A DNA stretch of 5,613 nt from Desulfobacterales bacterium (lineage in GTDB: Bacteria; Desulfobacterota; DSM-4660; Desulfatiglandales; B25-G16): contig JABXJZ010000103.1 of the NCBI GenBank assembly GCA_013375335.1, forward strand, positions 1 to 5,613, read 5' to 3'. Below are positions 1-5,613 of this stretch, one piece after another; position 1 is the stretch's first letter, and each line of letters opens with the position of its first letter. Position numbers and translations under genes: made by a program. Under the pieces are notes generated by a model that was given only the letters and a program-made list of their open reading frames with translations, searched no databases and had not been told where the DNA came from.

Positions 1-233
1 TGGAAGTGTTAGGCCTTAAGCCAGAAAAAAGGCCGTTTCGACCGCACCTGACACTTGGCCGCTTTAAAGGCGTCATCGACCGGGATGAGGAACTGAAATG
101 GATTCTCGATAGACATCATGATATGAATAGTGAATTGTACTCCTTGAATGAGCTTGTGCTTTTTAAGAGCGACCTCAAACCCGATGGCCCGGTGTATACC
201 AAAATGGCCTCTTGGCCATTGAGGATGGAGTAA
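1..233 (+). CDS. thpR: RNA 2',3'-cyclic phosphodiesterase, 3' end only (2H family)
   Basis: This is the C-terminal part of a 2H-phosphoesterase of the LigT/ThpR family. These are cytoplasmic enzymes that open 2',3'-cyclic phosphate ends on RNA and were first known for 2'-5' RNA ligase activity. The first full codon in the window is at 3, and 76 residues are visible before TAA at 231-233. The second catalytic HxTx motif is plain: HLTLGR at visible residues 15-20, preceded by the usual RPFRP. The end, with VLFKSDLKPDGPVYTK, matches the family's closing strand pattern (LxxSxLxPxGxxYT). The first HxTx motif and the true start must lie upstream of the window, so the GTG at 6 is not a start. It sits 30 bases before recA on the same strand, a common arrangement (often with cinA further upstream) that suggests co-transcription. 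I am sure of the family; the exact substrate is not shown. Confidence 0.9.
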   Translation, partial: EVLGLKPEKRPFRPHLTLGRFKGVIDRDEELKWILDRHHDMNSELYSLNELVLFKSDLKPDGPVYTKMASWPLRME

Positions 234-250
234 TCAGGCTTAGGCAAAAA

Positions 251-257
251 GGGGGAG
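251..257 (+). promoter_or_regulatory. Shine-Dalgarno site of recA
   Basis: The purine run GGGGGAG lies six bases before the recA ATG at 264. It is the strongest ribosome binding site in the window and supports that start. The 30-base thpR-recA gap has no room for a full promoter, and I see no obvious LexA-type palindrome in it. Any SOS-responsive promoter for recA must therefore lie inside or upstream of thpR. Confidence 0.75.
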
Positions 258-263
258 AATACC

Positions 264-1310
264 ATGGCAGTAAATTCGGAAAAGGAAAAGTCAGTCGATC
301 TGGCCATTACACAGATCGAAAAGCAGTACGGAAGAGGCTCTATAATGAAGATGGGGCAAGATGGGGCAGTCATAGAGATCCCCGTCATCTCCACAGGCTC
401 ACTTGCCCTGGACTACGCCCTTGGCCTGGGTGGTGTGCCAAGGGGGAGGGTGATAGAGATCTACGGTCCAGAGGCCTCTGGAAAGACCACCCTGGCCCTC
501 CACATCATTGCAGAGGCGCAGGCCAAAGACGGGATAGCCGCCTTTATAGATGCCGAACACGCCCTTGATGTGGCCTACGCCAGGAGGCTCGGGGTAAACG
601 TTGATGATCTCCTCCTCTCCCAACCGGACACGGGTGAGCAGGCACTGGATATAGCTGAAATCCTGGTGCGAAGCGGGGCCATAGATGCCCTGGTTATCGA
701 TTCCGTTGCAGCCCTTGTGCCCCGAGCGGAGATTGAAGGGGAAATGGGGGACCAGCAGGTTGGATTGCAGGCGAGGTTGATGTCCAAGGCCCTCAGGAAA
801 TTGGCAGCGACCATCAACAGGTCAATGACGTGTGTTATCTTTGTAAATCAGACCAGGATGAGGATCGGGGTGATGTTCGGGAACCCGGAGACCACTACTG
901 GCGGAACTGCGCTCAAGTTTTACGCCACGCAGCGCCTCGATATCCGAAGGATAGCCTCAATACAGGAGGCAGACAAGACAATAGGGAGCAGGACCAGGGT
1001 TAAAGTAGTGAAAAACAAGATCGCGCCTCCCTTCAGGATGGCGGAGTTTGACATTATCTACGGTAGGGGGATATCAAAGGAGGGAGACGCATTAGACCTG
1101 GGTGTCGAACTGGGCATAGTAGAGAAGAGTGGGGCCTGGTACTCATTCAATGAGGAGAGGATCGGCCAGGGAAGGGAGAACGCGCGGAGATTTCTGGCAG
1201 AACATCCCGATGTAATGAAGGACATGTCCGACAGGGTAAAGGAACGGCTTGGCCTGGGTGAAAAGAGGGGTCGTACCGAAGAGGAAACTCCCACCACAAC
1301 TAACGGATAA
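264..1310 (+). CDS. recA: Recombinase RecA
   Basis: RecA is the ATP-dependent strand-exchange protein. It forms filaments on single-stranded DNA, pairs it with homologous duplex, and stimulates LexA self-cleavage in the SOS response. The 348-residue length is normal for the family. Walker A is GPEASGKTT at 68-76 (K74, T75). The catalytic glutamate is E98 in FIDAEHALD, and Walker B is VIDSVAAL at 144-151. DNA-binding loop L1 lies around EIEGEMGD (156-163). L2 starts after NQTR (195-198) and includes GNPETTTGG (206-214). The C-terminal domain with GAWYSF and IGQGREN follows, then a variable tail from about 332 with only a few acidic residues (EEE at 339-341), less acidic than the E. coli tail. 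The ATG is backed by a good Shine-Dalgarno and the usual family N-terminus. One mild oddity is threonine at 197, where isoleucine or leucine is usual (NQIR/NQLR). The next gene, alaS, begins 13 bases after the stop, and no recX lies between them. Confidence 0.98.
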   Translation: MAVNSEKEKSVDLAITQIEKQYGRGSIMKMGQDGAVIEIPVISTGSLALDYALGLGGVPRGRVIEIYGPEASGKTTLALHIIAEAQAKDGIAAFIDAEHALDVAYARRLGVNVDDLLLSQPDTGEQALDIAEILVRSGAIDALVIDSVAALVPRAEIEGEMGDQQVGLQARLMSKALRKLAATINRSMTCVIFVNQTRMRIGVMFGNPETTTGGTALKFYATQRLDIRRIASIQEADKTIGSRTRVKVVKNKIAPPFRMAEFDIIYGRGISKEGDALDLGVELGIVEKSGAWYSFNEERIGQGRENARRFLAEHPDVMKDMSDRVKERLGLGEKRGRTEEETPTTTNG

Positions 1311-1323
1311 CCTTTGGGTACGT

Positions 1324-3966
1324 ATGGATAGCAGAGAAGTCAGGGAAAGATTTCTACGGTACTTCAAGGACCATGGTCATACGATGGTAAAAAGCTCATC
1401 CCTGATCCCCAAGGACGACCCAACCCTCCTTTTTACCAATGCCGGCATGGTCCAGTTCAAGAATCTATTCCTCGGCCTTGAAAAGGGGCCTTACACACGG
1501 GCGGCGAGCTCACAGAAATGCGTCAGGGCAGGAGGAAAACACAACGACCTCGATCAGGTAGGCTACACGAACCGACACCATACCTTCTTTGAGATGCTCG
1601 GCAATTTCTCCTTTGGTGACTATTTCAAGGAAGAGGCCATTGGATGGGCGTGGGAACTCATGACTGTAGGATATGGCTTACCGGGGGAGAAGCTCTGGGT
1701 ATCAATCTATAAGGACGATGATGAGGCATACAAGATCTGGAACGAGGACATAGGCCTGCCTCCTGAGAGGATCAAGAGATTTGGAGAAGAGGACAATTTC
1801 TGGTCCATGGGAGAGACAGGCCCATGCGGCCCTTGTTCGGAGATTTATGTTGATCAAGGCCCCGGGATAGGCTGTGGTAAGCCAACCTGTTCAGTCGGCT
1901 GCGACTGCGACCGGTATCTGGAGATATGGAACCTTGTCTTCACCCAATACAACAGAGAGCCTGATGGCCGTCTTACCCCCCTTCCGAAGCCAAATATAGA
2001 TACCGGTATGGGCCTGGAGAGGCTGGCTGCAGTGATGCAGGGTGTTTACTCGAACTACGAATCAGACCTGTTCTCCTATATCCTGAAACTCACCGAGGAG
2101 CTTGCAGGATCAAGATATGGCCGCGATAAGAAGAGCGATATCTCCTTCAGGGTGATTGCAGACCACAGCCGTGCCGTCGCATTCCTGATAGCTGACGGTG
2201 CCATGCCTTCAAACGAGGGAAGGGGTTATGTGCTCAGACGGATAATCAGGCGCGCTCTCCGATACGGCCAGATCCTCAGCCTCAAAGGCCCATTTCTTCA
2301 CCGTCTCACAGATAAGGTCATTGATGTAATGGGCACCGACTACCCGGAGCTGGTGCGCTCCAGAAGTTTTATCGGTGAGGTGGTGGTCAATGAGGAGAAG
2401 AGGTTTGCCGACACGCTCGTCCACGGCCTCTCCATCTTACGGGAGGAGATGGATGGGTTGCGCTCAAAGCAGAAGGCCACCATTCCGGGTGAGCTGGTCT
2501 TCAGGCTCTATGACACCTTTGGTTTTCCCCCAGACCTCGTAGAGGACGTAGCCCGGGATGAGGGATTCGGGGTAGACACGGAGGGGTTTGATCAGGCCAT
2601 GGCGGAGCAGAGGGCAGCATCCCAGAGAAGCTGGAAGGGGAGTGGAGAGGAGGAGATACCAGAGATCTACAGGATGCTTGACGCAAGAGGGCTTTCGTGT
2701 CAGTTCGTAGGCTATGAAGGACTAAAGGCCACGGGGAGGGTTGTCTCCATCCTCAAGGATGGTCAACTGGTCGATTCAGCGGGAAACGGCGATGGGGTGG
2801 AGATTATCCTCGATCAGAGCCCCTTCTATGGTGAAGCGGGCGGTCAGGTTGGCGATACTGGATGGATAGGCAATGACACCCTCAGGGTTGAGGTTGTAGA
2901 CACCGCCAGGTACCCCAAGGACCTTATTATTCACAGGGGGAAGGTCATCGAAGGTATGATCAGCGTGGGGGACGTAGTCGAGGCCATGGTGGATGAGCGA
3001 AGGAGGAGGAACATTGCCCATAATCACACGGCAACCCATCTCCTTCAGGCTGCACTACGGGAAACGCTGGGGGAGCATGTCAAACAGGCGGGATCTTACG
3101 TGGGGCCTGATAGATTGAGGTTCGATTTCACCCACTTTGCCCAGATACGGCCTGAGAGATTGGGAGAGATCGAGAGGCTGGTAAACCTCACCATACAGAA
3201 GAACCTGCCGGTAACGACCCGGGTCATGCCACGGGATGAGGCCTTTCAACAGGAAGCCATTGCCCTCTTTGAGGAGCGGTATGGCGATGAGGTCAGGGTT
3301 GTGACCATCGGCGATGGTATGAGCAGGGAGCTCTGTGGCGGGGCCCACGTTACCGCAACCGGCGATATAGGTGTTTTCATCATTGGGAGCGAAGGGGCGG
3401 TTGCAGCGGGCATAAGGAGGATTGAGGCCTTAACTGGACAGGGCGCCATCAGGGAGATACAGAAGGAGATGGAGAATCTCAAGACCATATCCAGCATCCT
3501 TAAGACCACCCCTGATCAGTTGGTCAAAAGGGTTGAACAGCTCATCGAGGATCAGAGGGAAAAGGAGCGCCAGATAGAATCCCTGAAGGCGAGACTCGCC
3601 ACAAGACACTCCGAGGATCTAATCCAGACCGCCACCGTAATAGACGGTGTGAGGATCATAAGCCAGGAGGTTACGGCAGCTGACCCGAAGGACCTGCGTG
3701 AGCTTGGTGATTATTTAAGGGACAAACTGGGTTCCGGGGTAATCGTCCTCGGTGCCAGGGGTCACGGTAAGGTCTTTCTCCTCTGCCGGGTTACACCTGA
3801 TCTCGCAGGTAGATACGGGGCCGGAAAGATCATCAAGGCCTTGTCGGCCCTTGTTGGTGGAAAAGGCGGCGGAAGAAACGATATGGCGGAGGGGGGCGGG
3901 ACGAAGGTATCCGAACTTGGTCATGCCCTCTCCAAGGTCTTCGATATAATCGCCGAGCAATCTTAG
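1324..3966 (+). CDS. alaS: Alanyl-tRNA synthetase
   Basis: A class II aminoacyl-tRNA synthetase that charges tRNA-Ala in the cytoplasm and hydrolyses mischarged Ser- or Gly-tRNA-Ala. It is 880 residues, close to the 876 of E. coli. The catalytic domain spans about 1-240, with PTLLFTNAGM at 33-42, the motif 2 region including HHTFFEMLGNFSFGDYF (85-101), and motif 3 DTGMGLERL (226-234). A cysteine-rich stretch (C184, C189, C193, C195) precedes DRYLEIW, as in many bacterial AlaRS. The tRNA-recognition region with RVIADHSRA follows, then the editing domain with FYGEAGGQVGDTG and zinc ligands H568, H572, C671 and H675. A charged, probably coiled-coil segment lies at about 706-765. The C-Ala domain carries the glycine-rich GGKGGGRNDMAEGGG (845-859). 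The ATG at 1324 is chosen because MDSREVRERFLRYF aligns with the family N-terminus. The frame is open back to TTG 1249, but those extra residues overlap recA and look unlike AlaRS. No clear Shine-Dalgarno is seen, so coupling to recA translation is likely. Confidence 0.97.
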   Translation: MDSREVRERFLRYFKDHGHTMVKSSSLIPKDDPTLLFTNAGMVQFKNLFLGLEKGPYTRAASSQKCVRAGGKHNDLDQVGYTNRHHTFFEMLGNFSFGDYFKEEAIGWAWELMTVGYGLPGEKLWVSIYKDDDEAYKIWNEDIGLPPERIKRFGEEDNFWSMGETGPCGPCSEIYVDQGPGIGCGKPTCSVGCDCDRYLEIWNLVFTQYNREPDGRLTPLPKPNIDTGMGLERLAAVMQGVYSNYESDLFSYILKLTEELAGSRYGRDKKSDISFRVIADHSRAVAFLIADGAMPSNEGRGYVLRRIIRRALRYGQILSLKGPFLHRLTDKVIDVMGTDYPELVRSRSFIGEVVVNEEKRFADTLVHGLSILREEMDGLRSKQKATIPGELVFRLYDTFGFPPDLVEDVARDEGFGVDTEGFDQAMAEQRAASQRSWKGSGEEEIPEIYRMLDARGLSCQFVGYEGLKATGRVVSILKDGQLVDSAGNGDGVEIILDQSPFYGEAGGQVGDTGWIGNDTLRVEVVDTARYPKDLIIHRGKVIEGMISVGDVVEAMVDERRRRNIAHNHTATHLLQAALRETLGEHVKQAGSYVGPDRLRFDFTHFAQIRPERLGEIERLVNLTIQKNLPVTTRVMPRDEAFQQEAIALFEERYGDEVRVVTIGDGMSRELCGGAHVTATGDIGVFIIGSEGAVAAGIRRIEALTGQGAIREIQKEMENLKTISSILKTTPDQLVKRVEQLIEDQREKERQIESLKARLATRHSEDLIQTATVIDGVRIISQEVTAADPKDLRELGDYLRDKLGSGVIVLGARGHGKVFLLCRVTPDLAGRYGAGKIIKALSALVGGKGGGRNDMAEGGGTKVSELGHALSKVFDIIAEQS

Positions 3967-3967
3967 T

Positions 3968-4702
3968 ATGCCCGTCCACCTTATCAGCGGTGGCTACGCC
4001 AACACCTACTTGATAGAAGACGGGGATTCCTTTGTTGCTGTGGATGTGGGCACCTCGCTGGCTGCGAGCAAAACCCATACATACCTCTCTCGTAGATCAA
4101 TAGATACCGCCTGCCTGCGAATAGTAACTGCCACCCACTTCCATATCGATCATATAGGCGGCATACCGAGGATTGTCCATCTTTTCCCCACCATCAGGGT
4201 CTGCTTCTCTGCTATGGTTGAGGATTACCTCGCGGGAAGGGGCAAGATCTGCCTGTTTTCTCCAGCCACATGGCTCAAGGGCTTGCTGCCGGTATTTGCG
4301 CCCCAGGCCGATCACCTCAAAAACACGGCTGCTGCCCTGTGGAGTGACAAGGTCGCCATCCCCCTGCCCTTCTTAAGAGGACTCCTCCCCTCCAACTACA
4401 GGGCTGAGTGCATACTGGATGAGGGCCAATCCATACCTGCCCTTCCCCACTGGGAATTGATCAGGGCACCCGGACACACCCCTGATAGTGTCTGTTTCTA
4501 CAGCAGTAGCGAAAGGGCCCTTATCTCCGGTGACACCATCCTCAATATGAAGGGGAGTGGTGAGCTCAATAGGTTCTGCTGCGACCCGGCAACCATCAGG
4601 AAATCCTTTAAAAAACTGTCCGCCCTTCCCATAGAGCATATGTACCCGGGCCACGGCAGACCTCTCCCTAACCTTGATGGCCTGGGCGCGGTCGCTCAAT
4701 GA
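3968..4702 (+). CDS. Metallo-beta-lactamase-fold hydrolase, substrate unknown
   Basis: A 244-residue, probably cytoplasmic MBL-fold metal hydrolase. All expected ligands for a two-metal site are present: the HxHxDH motif in THFHIDHIGG (H57, H59, D61, H62), H170 in APGHTPDS, D189 in ISGDT, and H229 in YPGHGRP. The N-terminus has the typical first strands (NTYLIEDGD then VAVDVGT). No signal peptide is visible. It lacks the beta-CASP domain of RNA/DNA nucleases, the RNase Z features, and the C-terminal helical domain of glyoxalase II. Small-molecule hydrolysis (thioester, lactone or phosphoester) is therefore the broadest safe guess. Between H62 and H170 lies a long, partly hydrophobic insert (about 80-150, including LFSPATWLKGLLPVFA and IPLPFLRGLLP) that could form a lid or touch a membrane; this is inference. 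The start ATG is one base after the alaS stop and has no good Shine-Dalgarno, which suggests translational coupling. The stop is in frame with the next gene. The fold is certain; the substrate is not. Confidence 0.88.
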   Translation: MPVHLISGGYANTYLIEDGDSFVAVDVGTSLAASKTHTYLSRRSIDTACLRIVTATHFHIDHIGGIPRIVHLFPTIRVCFSAMVEDYLAGRGKICLFSPATWLKGLLPVFAPQADHLKNTAAALWSDKVAIPLPFLRGLLPSNYRAECILDEGQSIPALPHWELIRAPGHTPDSVCFYSSSERALISGDTILNMKGSGELNRFCCDPATIRKSFKKLSALPIEHMYPGHGRPLPNLDGLGAVAQ

Positions 4703-4704
4703 AA

Positions 4705-4712
4705 GAGTGAGG
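4705..4712 (+). promoter_or_regulatory. Shine-Dalgarno site supporting the TTG start of the exonuclease gene
   Basis: GAGTGAGG ends five bases before TTG at 4718. The hydrolase stop TGA at 4700-4702 is in the same frame and only 15 bases upstream, with no ATG, GTG or TTG codon in between in that frame. TTG 4718 is therefore the earliest usual start codon, and the Shine-Dalgarno spacing fits it. Confidence 0.55.
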
Positions 4713-4717
4713 CCCAT

Positions 4718-5461
4718 TTGCTCGAGCATACCTTTATCCATATCCCCGGCATTGGCCCGAAGACCGAGCGGCATCTCTGGCGGCACGGCATCCTCACCTG
4801 GAGCAACTTCCTCAGCAACCAGGAGACCCCTCTTCCCCCGGCTCGAGACGCCCTCATACGTGAAAACCTGTGGGCATCTCTTGAAAATAGGGACAGCATC
4901 CACTTCTTCGCGGAGAGACTATCGCCTGCGGATCTCTGGCGGGTATTCGAGCACTTTAAGGACAGGGCTGTCTATCTGGACATTGAAACAAGCGGACTCT
5001 ACCAGGGAGTTGATGAGATCACCGTTATTGGCCTCTACGACGGTCGCATGGTAAAGACCTTTGTGAAGGGCATCAATCTCGATGAATTTGAATCCGAGAT
5101 AACATCCTTTGAGCTGGTGATCACCTTTAATGGATCGCAGTTTGACCTGCCCTTCATCCGACGCCGGTTTCCGACAATCTCGCTGCCCCCTGCCCATATC
5201 GACCTGCGTTTCTTCTTGAGGAGGTTGGGCTACCGGGGTGGCCTCAAGGCGATCGAACGATCCTTCGGCCTCTCCCGTGCGTCTGAAATTGAGGGAATGG
5301 ACGGCTACGAGGCTGTCTTACTCTGGAAGGCATACCAGTGGGGAGATGAGGGCGCGCTGGACCGGCTGATCCTCTATAACACCGCTGACATCGTTCATCT
5401 CAAGCCGCTGATGGAAAGGGGCTACCAGGAGATGAAAGCACAGCTGCTATCAGGAACTTAA
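4718..5461 (+). CDS. HhH plus DEDDy 3'-5' exonuclease-like protein (YprB / RNase_H_2 type)
   Basis: A 247-residue probable nuclease with two parts. Residues 6-25 (FIHIPGIGPKTERHLWRHGI) form a helix-hairpin-helix-like element with the hairpin IPGIG, typical of sequence-independent DNA binding. Residues about 84-240 form an RNase H-like exonuclease domain with a full acidic set: D88 and E90 in YLDIET (Exo I), D143 in FNGSQFDLPFI (Exo II), and D224 in YNTADIVHL (Exo III), with Y220 four residues before D224, the DEDDy signature. D162 in HIDLR matches the extra conserved position seen in YprB-like proteins. From family knowledge, such domains remove nucleotides from 3' ends using two metal ions; polarity and substrate here are inferred. 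B. subtilis YprB is longer and carries a C-terminal TPR part, absent here. The start is TTG, supported by the Shine-Dalgarno and by the HhH beginning right at the N-terminus. The gene closes the recA-alaS-hydrolase run, so a DNA-repair or RNA-processing role is plausible but unproven. Confidence 0.85.
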   Translation: MLEHTFIHIPGIGPKTERHLWRHGILTWSNFLSNQETPLPPARDALIRENLWASLENRDSIHFFAERLSPADLWRVFEHFKDRAVYLDIETSGLYQGVDEITVIGLYDGRMVKTFVKGINLDEFESEITSFELVITFNGSQFDLPFIRRRFPTISLPPAHIDLRFFLRRLGYRGGLKAIERSFGLSRASEIEGMDGYEAVLLWKAYQWGDEGALDRLILYNTADIVHLKPLMERGYQEMKAQLLSGT

Positions 5462-5474
5462 TCCTTTTCCCGAC

Positions 5475-5561
5475 ATGAAGCCTCCGGATGATATACTATT
5501 CGAGCTTCTCCGCCTCATTGGGTCAGAGCGAGATGAGGTTTATTGGGCTGTCCGTGAGTGA
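5475..5561 (+). CDS. Possible 28-residue small ORF, doubtful
   Basis: An ATG-started ORF of 28 codons follows the exonuclease stop by 13 bases and ends at TGA 5559-5561. Its product (beginning MKPPDDILFELLRLIG and ending DEVYWAVRE) has protein-like, amphipathic composition, but I recognise no family. No Shine-Dalgarno is visible before it. The same frame stays open after the stop to the window edge, so it could be the front of a longer gene broken by one stop codon, a real small protein, or chance. The 152-base stretch after the exonuclease shows no clear terminator, RNA gene or promoter. Confidence 0.2.
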   Translation: MKPPDDILFELLRLIGSERDEVYWAVRE

Positions 5562-5564
5562 GGA

Positions 5565-5613
5565 GTGATTGCGGGCAGAAAGAGGGCGTACTTAAGGGAT
5601 CAGGACAACCCTT
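5565..5613 (+). CDS. Possible 5' end of a gene running off the window
   Basis: GTG at 5565 opens a frame that stays open to the window edge (VIAGRKRAYLRDQDNP). The purine-rich GAGTGAGG at 5556-5563 is too close to act as a normal Shine-Dalgarno for this GTG, so the start is uncertain. A second + strand frame (GTG 5558) is also open to the edge. With only 16 codons visible, no function can be named. Confidence 0.2.
   Translation, partial: MIAGRKRAYLRDQDNP

Noticed and set aside
212..568. 118-codon + strand ORF overlapping the start of recA
   Set aside because: It is out of frame with recA, low in complexity, rich in R, G, H and P, and matches no family; a shadow frame.
1249..1323. N-terminal extension of alaS from TTG 1249
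   Set aside because: The extra 25 residues overlap the recA tail and do not resemble any AlaRS N-terminus, while the ATG at 1324 matches the family start.
4373..4903. 176-codon minus-strand ORF across the hydrolase-exonuclease junction
   Set aside because: It lies antisense to two genes with complete catalytic motifs and has no recognisable motif of its own. Long antisense frames are common in GC-rich coding DNA.
4674..5054. 126-codon + strand ORF overlapping the exonuclease
   Set aside because: It is in another frame from the motif-bearing exonuclease, is rich in S and R, and has no recognisable domain.
5492..5497. TATACT as a possible -10 box after the exonuclease
   Set aside because: No TTGACA-like -35 element lies 16-18 bases upstream, and it falls inside a possible small ORF.
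5594..5613. AAGGG...CCCTT inverted repeat at the window edge as a terminator
   Set aside because: The stem is only five base pairs with a ten-base loop, and no following T-run can be seen because the window ends.

Overview
The window reads as a compact bacterial housekeeping and DNA-repair gene cluster. All convincing genes lie on the + strand and are packed almost end to end: the 3' end of thpR (RNA 2',3'-cyclic phosphodiesterase), recA, alaS (alanyl-tRNA synthetase), a small metallo-beta-lactamase-fold hydrolase, and a short DEDDy-type exonuclease of the YprB/RNase_H_2 kind with an N-terminal helix-hairpin-helix. The last 150 bases hold no certain gene. The order thpR-recA-alaS, frequent AGG arginine codons and moderately high GC fit a Thermodesulfobacteriota (former Deltaproteobacteria)-like genome or a neighbouring phylum. 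That placement is inferred from layout and general protein flavour, not from any search.

Layout. 1-233: end of thpR, including its second HxTx motif. 234-263: a 30-base gap with a strong Shine-Dalgarno for recA. 264-1310: complete recA, 348 aa. 1311-1323: a 13-base gap with no clear Shine-Dalgarno. 1324-3966: complete alaS, 880 aa. 3968-4702: the hydrolase, one base after the alaS stop. 4718-5461: the exonuclease, starting at TTG 15 bases after the hydrolase stop and in the same reading frame. 5462-5613: a 28-codon ORF and a possible CDS start running off the edge, both weak.

How the genes fit together. The tiny gaps, the shared strand and the lack of any visible promoter or terminator between genes suggest one transcript. 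RecA (recombination and SOS activation) and AlaRS (tRNA charging with editing) are universal functions. The hydrolase has a full set of metal ligands but no identifiable substrate. The exonuclease combines a DNA-binding-type HhH with a complete DEDDy active site, so a nucleic-acid processing role beside recA is plausible but unproven. recX, often found between recA and alaS, is absent. I found no mobile element, CRISPR array, RNA gene or clearly novel multi-gene system. The most interesting items are the HhH-DEDDy nuclease and the orphan hydrolase coupled to it.
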